The notes under the pieces are model-generated. The model had not been told where the DNA came from, did no database searches, and worked only from the letters and a program-made list of their open reading frames with translations. A stretch of 64,000 nucleotides of DNA from Microbacterium sp. YJN-G (lineage in GTDB: Bacteria; Actinomycetota; Actinomycetes; Actinomycetales; Microbacteriaceae): positions 806,001 to 870,000 of the forward strand of contig NZ_CP060402.1 of the NCBI RefSeq assembly GCF_015040615.1. The letters are read 5' to 3'. Of the stretch, positions 46,479-55,467 are shown one piece after another; positions within the stretch are counted from its first letter, which is position 1; each line of letters begins with the position of its first letter. The position numbers were made by a program, and so were the translations under genes.

Positions 46479-47654
46479 TCAGCGCGTGGGCGCGGCCCCG
46501 ACCCACACGCCGTGCACGGTGTGATCGGCGCCCAGCAGCACCGCATCCGCGACGAAGCCGGGACGCAGCTGACCGAGCACCCCGCCGAACCCGATGGCGC
46601 CGGCGGGCGTCGACGTCAGGGCGCGCACGGCCTCGGCCAGCGGCACGCCGGCCTCGAGGGCGCGGCGCAGGGCGACGTCCTGCGTGAGTGTGGAACCGGC
46701 GATCGAGCCGGTGTCGTCGGTGCGGGCGATGCCGTCCTTGACGGTCACCTTCACCGCGCCCAGATCGTAGTGGCCGTCGGCGCTGCCGGCTGCGGCCATG
46801 GCATCCGTGATCAGCGCTACGCGCCCCGGGGCGACGTCGAAGAGCAGCTTGATGACGCGCGGGTCGAGGTGGATGTTGTCGGCGATGCCCTCGAGCACGG
46901 CGCGGTGATCGGTCGCGGCGGCGAGCACCGGCCCCGGTTCGCGGTGATGGATGCCGTTCATCGCGTTGAACGCGTGGGTGAGGATCGATGCCCCCGCCTC
47001 GAACGCGGCGCGGGCGATGTCGGTGTCGGCATCCGTGTGGCCGACCGCCACCGCCGCTCCCGAGGCCACGATCTGCCGAACGGCATCCAGTCCGCCGGGC
47101 AGTTCGGGGGCGATCGTGACCTGGCGGATCGTGCCGCGGCCCGCCTCGAGCAGCCGGGCGACGTCCGCCGGCTCGGGGTGGCGCAGCAGCGACGGGTCGT
47201 GGGCGCCGTGGTGCCTGGGGTCGAGGAACGGCCCCTCGAGGTGGCTGCCGAGGATCTCGTGGTCGGTGTCTGCGAGATCGGCGATCGTCGCCGCCTGCGC
47301 GGCGAGCTGGTCGATCGTCGCGGTGACCAGCGAGATCACGGCGCGGGTGGTGCCGTGCGCGCGGTGCAGGTCGCGGCCGGTGCGGATGGCGTCGGCGCCG
47401 TCGTCATAGGCGGCGCCCGCGCCGCCGTGCCCGTGGATGTCGACGAACCCGGGCGTGAGCACGGCATCCGCTCCGGCGAGGGTCGCCGCGTCGATGACGT
47501 CGTCGGCGTCGGTCCATCCCGTGCCGGTGCCGCGCGCGGCGACCAGCCCATCCTCGAACCGCACCCACGCGTTCTCGGCGATCGTGCCGTCGCCGTCGAC
47601 GATGCGCACGGAGTGGATCACTCGCGATCCGCGGTGGTCGGTGGTCGGGTTCAT
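46479..47654 (-). CDS. nagA: N-acetylglucosamine-6-phosphate deacetylase
   Basis: A 391-residue amidohydrolase. [16 protein letters not shown] carries the HxH metal motif, [16 protein letters not shown] the catalytic-site Glu, [11 protein letters not shown] and [16 protein letters not shown] the His ligands and the substrate loop, and [16 protein letters not shown] the catalytic Asp. It supplies glucosamine-6-phosphate to NagB. The ATG at 47654 has GGAG upstream. The coding end carries a GGTCAGCG repeat that continues downstream. It is divergent from the riboswitch-led glyA. Confidence 0.95.
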   Translation of the reverse strand: MNPTTDHRGSRVIHSVRIVDGDGTIAENAWVRFEDGLVAARGTGTGWTDADDVIDAATLAGADAVLTPGFVDIHGHGGAGAAYDDGADAIRTGRDLHRAHGTTRAVISLVTATIDQLAAQAATIADLADTDHEILGSHLEGPFLDPRHHGAHDPSLLRHPEPADVARLLEAGRGTIRQVTIAPELPGGLDAVRQIVASGAAVAVGHTDADTDIARAAFEAGASILTHAFNAMNGIHHREPGPVLAAATDHRAVLEGIADNIHLDPRVIKLLFDVAPGRVALITDAMAAAGSADGHYDLGAVKVTVKDGIARTDDTGSIAGSTLTQDVALRRALEAGVPLAEAVRALTSTPAGAIGFGGVLGQLRPGFVADAVLLGADHTVHGVWVGAAPTR

Positions 47655-47784
47655 CGCAGGCTCCAGGGGATCTCGGGGTGGGGACGGAATCGGATGTCGC
47701 CCGCGCGCCGCCGTCACTGCATCGGCCGCAGTGCGACAGGCAGGGTCATGAACAAAACCTACCGCGCGGGCGGAGCTGATCCGG

Positions 47785-47875
47785 TAGGCTTTTCCCCGTC
47801 GCGACTGGCGTCTGGGTGGGTCACCACCGGGGAGCGGCCTCATAGGAATCGACCGCGCGCCTGGGCCGATGAGGA
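47785..47875 (+). promoter_or_regulatory. ZTP (pfl) riboswitch with its promoter, upstream of glyA
   Basis: After a -10-like TAGGCT (47785-47790) come the conserved elements of the pfl motif in order: GCGACTGGCG (47801-47810), the hairpin GGTGG-GTCA-CCACC (47815-47828), CCGGGGAGCG (47827-47836), a variable spacer, and GCCTGGGC (47859-47866) that closes the pseudoknot. This aptamer senses ZTP/ZMP, which accumulates when 10-formyl-THF is short, and turns on one-carbon genes. The glyA start is 35-45 bases further on, so control is likely at ribosome access or early termination. Confidence 0.9.
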
Positions 47876-47909
47876 ACACACCCCCTTTCCCTGCGAACAG
47901 GAGACCGCC

Positions 47910-49184
47910 ATGACCGACCGCTACTTCGATGCCCCTCTCTCTGAGGTCGACCCCGAGATCGCCGAGGTGCTCGAGCGCGAGCTGAACCGCCAGCGCACCT
48001 ACCTCGAGATGATCGCATCCGAGAACTTTGTGCCCGTGTCGGTGCTGCAGTCGCAGGGCTCGGTGCTGACCAACAAGTACGCCGAGGGCTACCCCGGACG
48101 TCGCTACTACGGCGGCTGCGAAGAGGTCGACGTCGCCGAGGAACTCGCCATCGCGCGCGCCAAGTCGCTGTTCGGCTCGGAGTTCGCCAACGTGCAGCCC
48201 CACTCGGGCGCCTCGGCCAACGCGGCCGTGCTGCACGCCATCGCCCGCCCCGGCGACACCCTGCTCGGCCTGTCGCTCGACCAGGGCGGCCACCTCACGC
48301 ACGGCATGAAGATCAACTTCTCGGGCCGGCTCTACAACATCGTCGCCTACGGCGTGAACCCCGAGACCTCGACGATCGACATGGACGAGGTGCGCGCGCT
48401 CGCCCTCGAGCACAAGCCGAAGGTGATCATCGCCGGCTGGTCGGCCTACCCGCGCACGCTCGACTTCGCGGCCTTCCGCGCCATCGCCGATGAGGTCGGC
48501 GCCCTGTTGTGGGTCGACATGGCCCACTTCGCCGGTCTGGTCGCGGCGGGGCTGCACCCGAACCCGGTGCCGCACGCCCACGTCGTCTCGTCGACCGTGC
48601 ACAAGACCATCGGCGGCCCGCGCTCGGGCTTCATCCTCACCAACGACGCCGACATCGCCAAGAAGATCAACTCGGCCGTGTTCCCGGGGCAGCAGGGCGG
48701 ACCGCTCATGCACGTGATCGCCGCGAAGGCGACCGCGTTCAAGCTCGCCGCGACCCCCGAGTTCGCCGAGCGGCAGCAGCGCGTGCTGTCGGGCGCGCGG
48801 ATCATCGCCGAGCGCCTCTCGCAGCAGGACGTCAAGGACGCCGGCATCGCCGTGCGCTCGGGCGGCACCGACGTGCACCTCGTGCTCGTCGACCTGCGTG
48901 ACGCCGAGATCGACGGCAAGCAGGCCGAGGATCTGCTGCACGAGATCCACATCACCGTGAACCGCAACGCGGTCCCCAACGACCCGCGCCCGCCGATGGT
49001 GACCTCGGGTCTGCGCATCGGCACCCCGGCGCTGGCCACGCGCGGCTTCGGCGACGCCGAGTTCACCGAGGTCGCCGACATCATCGCCCTCGCGCTGCTG
49101 CCCGGCGCAGATGTCGAGGCGCTGCGCACGCGCGTGGACGCCCTCGCCACGGCGTTCCCCCTGTACCCCGGCCTGCAGCAGTAA
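47910..49184 (+). CDS. glyA: Serine hydroxymethyltransferase
   Basis: A 424-residue SHMT, a PLP enzyme converting serine and THF to glycine and methylene-THF. The opening [31 protein letters not shown] and [17 protein letters not shown] bind substrate. The PLP lysine is K232 in [14 protein letters not shown], and [13 protein letters not shown] carries the Asp and His of the PLP site. CAGGAGACC precedes the ATG. It is led by a ZTP riboswitch and followed after 96 bases by folD, which uses its product. Confidence 0.97.
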   Translation: MTDRYFDAPLSEVDPEIAEVLERELNRQRTYLEMIASENFVPVSVLQSQGSVLTNKYAEGYPGRRYYGGCEEVDVAEELAIARAKSLFGSEFANVQPHSGASANAAVLHAIARPGDTLLGLSLDQGGHLTHGMKINFSGRLYNIVAYGVNPETSTIDMDEVRALALEHKPKVIIAGWSAYPRTLDFAAFRAIADEVGALLWVDMAHFAGLVAAGLHPNPVPHAHVVSSTVHKTIGGPRSGFILTNDADIAKKINSAVFPGQQGGPLMHVIAAKATAFKLAATPEFAERQQRVLSGARIIAERLSQQDVKDAGIAVRSGGTDVHLVLVDLRDAEIDGKQAEDLLHEIHITVNRNAVPNDPRPPMVTSGLRIGTPALATRGFGDAEFTEVADIIALALLPGADVEALRTRVDALATAFPLYPGLQQ

Positions 49185-49195
49185 TCCCGCTCACC

Positions 49196-49258
49196 CGTCT
49201 ATTTGTCACGAAGTGCCGTTATCGGACACCGATTCCGGCACTTCGTGACAAATAGACG
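49196..49258. repeat. Large perfect inverted repeat (23-bp arms) between glyA and folD
   Basis: Arms 49196-49218 and 49236-49258 are perfectly complementary: CGTCTATTTGTCACGAAGTG and CACTTCGTGACAAATAGACG at their outer ends. The loop contains its own ATCGG/CCGAT stem. The folD ribosome site starts 7 bases later. A related repeat with 24-base arms lies at 56259-56323. It could attenuate folD, but presence of a second copy marks it as a dispersed element. Confidence 0.85.
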
Positions 49259-49280
49259 CAACCAGAGGAGGAGGCTCGCG

Positions 49281-50162
49281 ATGACCGCGAAGATCCTGGA
49301 CGGCAAGGCCGCATCGGTGGCGATCAAGAGCGAACTGGCCGAGCGGGTCGCGGCGCTGCGCGAGCGGGGCATCGTGCCCGGCATCGCCACGGTGCTGGTC
49401 GGCGCCGACCCCGCCTCGCAGCTGTACGTCGGCATGAAGCACCGGCAGTCCGAGGCGATCGGGATGAACTCGATCCAGCGCGAGCTGCCGGCCGACGCCA
49501 CGCAGGCCGAGGTCGAGGCGGTGATCGACGAGCTCAACGCCGATCCGTCCTGCCACGGCTACATCGTGCAGCTGCCGCTGCCCAAGCACCTCGACACGGA
49601 TGCGATCCTCGAGCGCATCGACCCGGCGAAGGATGCCGACGGCCTGCACCCGACGAACCTCGGGCGGCTCGTGCTCAACGTCAACGCCCCGATCCACACC
49701 CCCCTGCCGTGCACGCCGCGTGGTGTGATCGAGCTGCTGCTGCGTAACGACTACGACCTCAAGGGCAAGCACGTCGTGGTCGTGGGGCGCGGGGTGACGA
49801 TCGGCCGGCCGATGGGGCTGCTGCTGACCCGCCGCGACATCAACGCGACCGTCACGCAGGTGCACACCGGCACGCCCGACATGGCTCCGTACCTGCGTCA
49901 GGCCGACGTGATCGTCGCCGGCGCGGGGGTGAAGCACCTCATCCGCGCCGAAGACGTCAAGCCCGGCGCCGCCGTGCTCGATGTGGGCGTCACCCGCGAG
50001 GACGACCCGGAGACGGGCAAGTCGAAGGTGTTCGGTGATGTGCATCCGGACGTCGCCGAGGTCGCCGGCTGGATCTCGCCGAACCCCGGCGGTGTCGGCC
50101 CGATGACCGTCGCCCTGCTGATGACGAACGTGGTCGAGGCCGCCGAGCGCTCCGTCGCCTGA
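49281..50162 (+). CDS. folD: Methylenetetrahydrofolate dehydrogenase / methenyl-THF cyclohydrolase
   Basis: A 293-residue bifunctional FolD that makes 10-formyl-THF from methylene-THF with NADP. The catalytic Lys is in [44 protein letters not shown], the nucleotide-binding [21 protein letters not shown] and [17 protein letters not shown] are all family signatures. AGGAGGAG (49265-49272) precedes the ATG. Product use by PurN and PurH, also in the window, explains sharing a ZTP-controlled transcript with glyA. Confidence 0.97.
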   Translation: MTAKILDGKAASVAIKSELAERVAALRERGIVPGIATVLVGADPASQLYVGMKHRQSEAIGMNSIQRELPADATQAEVEAVIDELNADPSCHGYIVQLPLPKHLDTDAILERIDPAKDADGLHPTNLGRLVLNVNAPIHTPLPCTPRGVIELLLRNDYDLKGKHVVVVGRGVTIGRPMGLLLTRRDINATVTQVHTGTPDMAPYLRQADVIVAGAGVKHLIRAEDVKPGAAVLDVGVTREDDPETGKSKVFGDVHPDVAEVAGWISPNPGGVGPMTVALLMTNVVEAAERSVA

Positions 50163-50172
50163 CACTCTCTGT

Positions 50173-50256
50173 CGCCGAGACCCCTCGTGATCGTCGAGAC
50201 CCCTGCCTGCTGGCGTCGATGCGCGGGGGTCTCGGCAGTGCTGTGGGGTCTCGGCG
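50173..50256. terminator. Nested GAGACCCC inverted repeats after folD
   Basis: CGCCGAGACCCC (50173-50184) pairs perfectly with GGGGTCTCGGCG (50245-50256), and an inner CGAGACCCC (50195-50203) faces GGGGTCTCG (50226-50234). It lies between the convergent folD and DUF6882 genes and could end both transcripts. The layout resembles the nested repeat at 8926-9011. Confidence 0.65.
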
Positions 50257-50271
50257 TCAGGGGGAGAGAAA

Positions 50272-50982
50272 TCAGGAGACGGGGGTGATGGCGGCGATGC
50301 GGGCGTACTGGTCGAAGCGGAACGTGGCCGAGCCCGTGGCATCCGTCACCGTCGCCGCCGAGAACGCCTCGTCGGTCCACGTGAGCCGCCACCCTGCCAG
50401 CCGGCCGAGGTCCCAGACCGACGCACGCTGATCGCGCATCCGCACGTCCGGCAGCAGGCGGGGGAGTGCGTCGACGGCCGCCGCCACCGTGAGCGGCTCG
50501 AGCGGAGCGTCGAGCAGCAGCACTGCGGTGGTGTCGCCGACGGGTGCCGCCAGGCACGGCGAGAACCCGGTGATCTCCATCGCCGCCGCGGCGACGTCGT
50601 GCGCGAGCTGCGAGATCCAGGCGCCCAGGTCGTCGCTTGTGTCGTGCGGAAACGGCACCTCGCCCTGGGTCAGTTCCGGGATGCCGTGCTCGGCGCCGTA
50701 TGCGAGCAGCTGCTCGGTGATCCCGGTGCGATCTCCCTCGGGCAGTGCCCACGACCACATCAGCGACCGCGGGCCCGGCGCGATCGATGCCAGCAGGTGC
50801 GGCGTGGCGGCGAGGACGCGCGAGGGGTCCTCGACCGAGGTGAACGTGAGTGTGCCGGCGTCGAGATCGGCATCCCAGCGGTGCTCGCCGAGAGCGTTCG
50901 TCGCGGAGAGCAGCTGGTCCTGGCGGAGTGCGGTGAACAGGGCGGCCCGGTCGGCCAGGGCACGCAGCGTCTCGAAGGTCAT
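50272..50982 (-). CDS. DUF6882-like protein of unknown function
   Basis: A 236-residue soluble protein. HRWDADLDAGTLTFTSVEDPSRVLAATPHLLASIAPGPRSLMWSWALPEGD is the pattern recognised from DUF6882 (name from memory). No catalytic motif or membrane segment is visible. It is monocistronic and convergent with folD. Function unknown. Confidence 0.7.
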   Translation of the reverse strand: MTFETLRALADRAALFTALRQDQLLSATNALGEHRWDADLDAGTLTFTSVEDPSRVLAATPHLLASIAPGPRSLMWSWALPEGDRTGITEQLLAYGAEHGIPELTQGEVPFPHDTSDDLGAWISQLAHDVAAAAMEITGFSPCLAAPVGDTTAVLLLDAPLEPLTVAAAVDALPRLLPDVRMRDQRASVWDLGRLAGWRLTWTDEAFSAATVTDATGSATFRFDQYARIAAITPVS

Positions 50983-51132
50983 GCGCCCAGTCTGGCCCCG
51001 GATGCTATGCGCTTCCCAGGTGTGCGCCGTGAGGTCGCCATCATCGAGTCCGCCTCCGCGCCGGCGCTCAGGACCGGACGGTCGCCGCCTCGACGCGCCC
51101 CATCCGCCAGACGCTCGGCACGAGCGTCGTGG

Positions 51133-52227
51133 TCAGCGCGACGGCGCACCGCCACCGCCACCGCCACCGCCGACGAAGTCGAATCCCAGGCCGAGTTCGG
51201 GGCCGCCCGAGACCCAGCCGTCCGAGGCCGTGAGGATCGGATGCTCGAGCGCGCCGAGCTGTGCGAATCCGGCATCCTCGACGTCTTCGATCCAGGTCTG
51301 CTCGGGCAGCGTGAACGCGATCTGCGCCGAGAGTTCGGGCAGCAGATGTGCGGCGAGGACGACGCCGCGCTCGCGGGCCAGGTCCGCGATGCGCAGGAAC
51401 GGTGTGATGCCGCCGACGCGGATGATGTTCGGCTGGACGATGTCCACGGCATCCGCGTCGAGGAAGTCACGGAACCGGTGCACGGTGTGCAGGTTCTCGC
51501 CTAGGGCGACGGGCACGTCGATCCGCCGGTGCAGCTCTCGGTGCACCGCGAGATCGTCGGCGCGCAGCGGCTCCTCGATCCAGCCGATGTCGTGAGCAGC
51601 CAGCGCGGGGATGGCGCGGGCTGCGGCATCCCCATCCCAGCGCTGATTGGCATCGACGAGCAGCCTGCGGTCGGGGCCGATCGTCTCGCGCACCGCCGCG
51701 ACCCGGTCGAGGTCCTCTGCGAGCGATGGCTTGCCCACCTTGATCTTCACCGCCTGAAGCCCCGCAGCGACCCAGCGCTCGGCCTGTGCGACCAGCTCAT
51801 CCAGGGGATAGTGCAGGTTCACGCCGCTGCCGTAGACCGGCAGACGCTCGTGCAACCTGCCGCGCAGGGACGTCACGCTCGTGCCCGCTCTGCGCGCCTG
51901 CAGGTCCCACAGGGCGAGGTCGATGCCGGCGAGGGCGATGGTCGTGATCCCGCCGCCGCCCGCCTCGTGTAGGTGCGCCCAGGCGGCATCCCACTCATCC
52001 GGTGTCGACGGGCGTCCGACGAGGAACGCCGTGAGGTCGTCGTCGATGAGGGCGCGCACCGCGGTGGCGCCGATCGAGGGCGTCCATGTGAAGCCGCGAC
52101 CGACCTCGCCGTCGGCGGTGTGCACCTCGACTGAGATCACCCGGATGTCGGGCACGTCCGGACCCCACGGCCGGCGCAGCGCGAAACGGTGCGCCCGGGT
52201 GCGGATCGCGGTGATGGGTGCGGTCAC
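51133..52227 (-). CDS. Enolase-superfamily (mandelate racemase/muconate lactonizing) sugar-acid dehydratase-like enzyme
   Basis: A 364-residue MR/MLE enzyme. The KxK motif is K161/K163 (AVKIKVGK), metal ligands D192 (LLVDANQRWD), E218 or E219 (IGWIEEPL) and E244 (VALGENLH), and a His in VVLAAHLLPEL may be the second base. It probably dehydrates an acid sugar or racemises a substrate; which is not decidable. The C-terminus is an odd run of eight Gly (GGGGGGGGAPSR) encoded by CCG/CCA repeats. GTG start overlaps the stop of the epimerase gene (GTGA). Last gene of a three-gene operon. Confidence 0.88.
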   Translation of the reverse strand: MTAPITAIRTRAHRFALRRPWGPDVPDIRVISVEVHTADGEVGRGFTWTPSIGATAVRALIDDDLTAFLVGRPSTPDEWDAAWAHLHEAGGGGITTIALAGIDLALWDLQARRAGTSVTSLRGRLHERLPVYGSGVNLHYPLDELVAQAERWVAAGLQAVKIKVGKPSLAEDLDRVAAVRETIGPDRRLLVDANQRWDGDAAARAIPALAAHDIGWIEEPLRADDLAVHRELHRRIDVPVALGENLHTVHRFRDFLDADAVDIVQPNIIRVGGITPFLRIADLARERGVVLAAHLLPELSAQIAFTLPEQTWIEDVEDAGFAQLGALEHPILTASDGWVSGGPELGLGFDFVGGGGGGGGAPSR

Positions 52228-53177
52228 CGGAGGCGACCCGCGTCGATGGGGGCGGCCTCGGCGGCTGCGGCTTCGACGGGGGCGGCGAGTTCGGTGCGCC
52301 AGGTGCGTCGCGCCCGCCATCCCAGCAGTTCGGCGGCCCGCCGACCTGAGAAGACGGCATCCGACCCGGTGAGGGATGCCGCGGCCGCAGCAGCCCCCGG
52401 GACGAGCGCCGCCACCGCCTCGGCGGTGGGCAGATCGACCAGCGCGTCGGGTGCGGTGACGAAGAACACCTCGCCGTTGGGCGCCTGGTCGCAGCGCTCG
52501 ATCCAGGTGCGGACGAAGTCCGCGGCATCCCGGGCGTCGAGGTAGTTGAACAGCGCGACGGCCGACAGGGCGGGGTCAGCGATGCGCTCGGCGACGGTGT
52601 GGCCCTGCTGGGTGACGGCGCCCTCCCACTCCTCAGGAGCGATCACGTAGCAGGGGCGGAATAGGCCGAACCGCATCCGGTCACCGTGCCGGCGCGCGGC
52701 CATCCGGATGATCTCCTCGACGGCGACCTTCGACACGGCGTACCCGTTCCACGGCTCGCGCGGGTAGTCCTCGTCCAGCGGCAGGTACGACGGCGTCCAG
52801 CCGGGGGCGCCGTAGCCGATCACGGTCGGACTCGAGGCGACCAGCAGAGCGGATGCCGATGACGCCAGGCACGCCTCGACCACGTTCCATGCCAGCCGGG
52901 TGTTCACCTCGAACATCTCGGGGTCGGGCAGAGCGCCGGGAACGGCGACGGCGGCGAGGTGCACGACGGCATCCGGTCGCACCTCGCTGAACGCGGCGGC
53001 GGTCCCGGCGGGGTCCATCAGATCCACTGCGAGCTCGCGAACGGGCAACCCCGACGCGACGCGGTCGATAGAGACGACCTCGTGCCCGGCATCCGCCAGC
53101 GCCTGCACGACGCTGCGACCCAGGCGACCCGAGCCGCCCGTGACGATGATCCGGCTCATCGGCACGATCCGGCTCAT
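52224..53177 (-). CDS. NAD-dependent epimerase/dehydratase (extended SDR)
   Basis: A 317-residue extended SDR. IIVTGGSGRLGRSVVQALADAGHEVVSIDR is the Rossmann start, DAVVHLAAVAVPG the cofactor strand, and YAVSK the catalytic Tyr and Lys. It may be a sugar dehydrogenase or epimerase of the pathway that uses the flanking oxidoreductase and dehydratase. The ATG at 53177 gives an ATGA overlap with the upstream gene. The N-terminus MSRIVPMSRI reflects an 18-base duplication with a second ATG at 53159. Confidence 0.88.
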   Translation of the reverse strand: MSRIVPMSRIIVTGGSGRLGRSVVQALADAGHEVVSIDRVASGLPVRELAVDLMDPAGTAAAFSEVRPDAVVHLAAVAVPGALPDPEMFEVNTRLAWNVVEACLASSASALLVASSPTVIGYGAPGWTPSYLPLDEDYPREPWNGYAVSKVAVEEIIRMAARRHGDRMRFGLFRPCYVIAPEEWEGAVTQQGHTVAERIADPALSAVALFNYLDARDAADFVRTWIERCDQAPNGEVFFVTAPDALVDLPTAEAVAALVPGAAAAAASLTGSDAVFSGRRAAELLGWRARRTWRTELAAPVEAAAAEAAPIDAGRLR

Positions 53178-54520
53178 CGGCGGGGGCCGGCGAGAGCGGC
53201 AGCGGCATCGCCGAGGTCGAGGTCTGCGATCCGGATCGCAGTGCCCTCGGCCAGCGAGCGGTTTCCCGCCAGGCCGACGGCCATGCTGCGCACCCCGTCG
53301 GTCCAGTCGGCGGTGCGGCCCAGCTCGTCCTGCTCGGCGCCGACGAACACGTCGCGCAGCAGCATGGCGTCGCCTCCGCCGTGCCCGCCCTCGGCCACCG
53401 GGATGGGAACCTCGACAGCGGTCTCGAAATGCCGCTGCACGAGCAGCCGCTCGGCGACCGGGCGCACGACGTCGTCGACGACGAGGTCGGGGCGTGCGCT
53501 GGGGTCGATGACCGTGCGCCCCTGCTCGTCGACGAGCACCGAACCGCGCTCGACGACGGTCAGCTCTGCCCGGCCCTTCGTGCCGTTCACCGCGACGGTG
53601 TACCCCTCCCAGGGGGAGTGGGCGTTCAGCGAGTACGACATCGTCGCGCCGCGCGCGTAATCGACCACGAGCGAGAGGTTGTCCTCGATGGTGATGCCCG
53701 GATCGAACACGTCGCGGTCGCGCCGGTATCCGTCGTGCTGCTCCTGGTCGAGATACAGGCCCTTCCAGGTGGGGTCGGTGCGCAGGTCGAGGCTGAACCG
53801 GTCGCGCAGCGGCGAGTCGGTGGTGCCGCGCTCGGGTCGCGGGCCGAGGCCCCTGGCCGCGGCGTTCTCGGCACCGTAGAAGCGCAGACCGCCCGAGGCG
53901 AACACGCGCACCGGCACGTCATCGATCCACCAGTTCACGAGATCGAAGTGGTGGCTCGCCTTGTGGATCAGCAGCCCGCCGGACATGTGCTTGTCGCGGT
54001 GCCAGCGGCGGAAGTAGTCGGCGCCATGCGCGGTGTCGAGCACCCACTCGAAGTGCACGCTGGTCACCTCGCCGATCTCGCCGGACGCGATCACGCGCTT
54101 CAGGGCGCTGTTGCGCGGCGAGTACCGGTAGTTGAACGTGATGGTGACGTCGCGGCCGGTGCGACTGGCCGCCTCCGCGATGCGGCGCACGCCGTCTTCG
54201 CTGGTGGTGAGCGGCTTCTCGACGATCACGTCGGCGCCGGCATCCAGGGCCGTCACGACGTGATCGGCGTGCGTGGCGTCGGGGGAGGTGATGATGACGC
54301 GCTGGATGCCGTGCGCGGCGATCGCCTCGGCCAGGTCGTCGACGCCGAAGCGCGCTGGGGTGCCGATGCCGGGATGCTGCGCCTGCGACCAGTCCAGGCG
54401 ACCCGGGTTCGTGTCGCTCCACGCGACGAGCTCGGCGACGTCGGAGTGCGCTCCGGCGATCGCTCCGAGGTACATCTGCGCGCGGGAGCCGGAGCCGATC
54501 AGGGCATGGCGGCGGGTCAT
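53174..54520 (-). CDS. Gfo/Idh/MocA-family oxidoreductase
   Basis: A 448-residue oxidoreductase. ALIGSGSRAQMYLGAIAG is the Rossmann loop, VIVEKPLTTSEDGVRRI carries the EKP motif, and RRWHRDKHMSGGLLIHKASHHFDLVNWWI the substrate-site Lys and His. These enzymes act on sugars, inositols or sugar acids with NAD(P). It is the first gene of the operon Gfo/Idh - epimerase - MR/MLE. A perfect 16-bp palindrome lies 79 bases upstream. Confidence 0.92.
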   Translation of the reverse strand: MTRRHALIGSGSRAQMYLGAIAGAHSDVAELVAWSDTNPGRLDWSQAQHPGIGTPARFGVDDLAEAIAAHGIQRVIITSPDATHADHVVTALDAGADVIVEKPLTTSEDGVRRIAEAASRTGRDVTITFNYRYSPRNSALKRVIASGEIGEVTSVHFEWVLDTAHGADYFRRWHRDKHMSGGLLIHKASHHFDLVNWWIDDVPVRVFASGGLRFYGAENAAARGLGPRPERGTTDSPLRDRFSLDLRTDPTWKGLYLDQEQHDGYRRDRDVFDPGITIEDNLSLVVDYARGATMSYSLNAHSPWEGYTVAVNGTKGRAELTVVERGSVLVDEQGRTVIDPSARPDLVVDDVVRPVAERLLVQRHFETAVEVPIPVAEGGHGGGDAMLLRDVFVGAEQDELGRTADWTDGVRSMAVGLAGNRSLAEGTAIRIADLDLGDAAAALAGPRR

Positions 54521-54598
54521 ATCGAAAGCCTCTCGGTCACGACGCGCCGACCGGACGGAAGGGGATGCGGGAGATCAGCGCTCGCAGCCAGCGTACCT

Positions 54599-54614
54599 GA
54601 GAAAGCGCTTTCTC
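54599..54614 (-). promoter_or_regulatory. Perfect LacI-like palindrome upstream of the Gfo/Idh operon
   Basis: GAGAAAGCGCTTTCTC is a perfect 16-bp palindrome with the AAGCGCTT core typical of LacI-family operators. It lies between hpaI and the Gfo/Idh gene and differs from the TCGAAGCGTTTCGA sites of the glycan locus. Its regulator is not encoded nearby. Confidence 0.65.
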
Positions 54615-54663
54615 GGGGGGACGGTTTCGAACCCGATGCGCCCGGCGGCGGGCCGCACGCCGC

Positions 54664-55467
54664 TCAGTAGCTCGCGCGCCCGCCGTCGCCGGAGGCGCTG
54701 ATGAACCGCGCGGCGAGCCCTTCGGATGCACGCGCCAGCATCGCGACATCCGCCCCTACCGCGACGAAGTCCGCTCCCGCCGCGATGTAGCCGTCGGCGC
54801 CGGCGGGATCGAAGGCGTTCACCCCGACCGCCTTGCCGACTTCCTTGACCGCGGCGAACGTGCGGGTCACCGCATCCACGACCTCGGGGTGCGCCTGCGC
54901 ACCGAGATGCCCGAGGGATGCCGACAGGTCGGACGGGCCGACGAACACGGCATCCACCCCGTCGACCGCGGCGATCTCCGCCGCGTTCTCGACGCCCGCC
55001 GCCGTCTCGATCTGCACGGTGAGCGAGATGTGCGAGGCGGCATCCTGCAGGTAGCCGTCGACGCGGTTCCAGCGGGCGCTGCGTGAGAGCGCGCTGCCGA
55101 CCCCGCGGATGCCGTGCGGCGGGTACCGGGTCGCGGCCACCGCGGCCTCGGCCTCGGCGGCGGAGGACACCATCGGGACGATGATGTTCTGCGCGCCGAG
55201 GTCGAGCACCTGCTTGATGGTCACGGGATCGTTCCACGGCACCCGCACGAGCGGTGCGACCGGGTAGGCGGCGACCGCCTGCAGCTGATGCAGCACCGAC
55301 TCCAGGGAGTTCGCGGAGTGCTCCATGTCGATCAGCAGCCAGTCCACCCCCGACCCCGCGGCGATCTCGGCGATCAGCGGGCTTCCTGAGCACACCCACA
55401 TGCCGATCTGCGCCCGCTCGGCCTCGGCGAGGCGATCGCGGAAGGGCTGATCTAGACGAAGCGGCAT
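54664..55467 (-). CDS. hpaI: HpcH/HpaI-family class II aldolase (4-hydroxy-2-oxoheptanedioate aldolase)
   Basis: A 267-residue metal-dependent aldolase. IGMWVCSGSPLIAEIAAGSGVDWLLIDMEHS is the family start, RVPWNDPVTIKQVLDLGAQNIIVPMV carries the catalytic-site Arg region, and QIETAAGVENAAEIAAVDGVDAVFVGPSDLSASLG the metal-binding Glu and Asp. In the pathway it splits 4-hydroxy-2-oxoheptanedioate into pyruvate and succinate semialdehyde. Its ATG lies inside the end of hpaH (16-base overlap). Relatives also cleave 2-keto-3-deoxy sugar acids, so a second role with the neighbouring sugar-acid operon is conceivable. Confidence 0.92.
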   Translation of the reverse strand: MPLRLDQPFRDRLAEAERAQIGMWVCSGSPLIAEIAAGSGVDWLLIDMEHSANSLESVLHQLQAVAAYPVAPLVRVPWNDPVTIKQVLDLGAQNIIVPMVSSAAEAEAAVAATRYPPHGIRGVGSALSRSARWNRVDGYLQDAASHISLTVQIETAAGVENAAEIAAVDGVDAVFVGPSDLSASLGHLGAQAHPEVVDAVTRTFAAVKEVGKAVGVNAFDPAGADGYIAAGADFVAVGADVAMLARASEGLAARFISASGDGGRASY

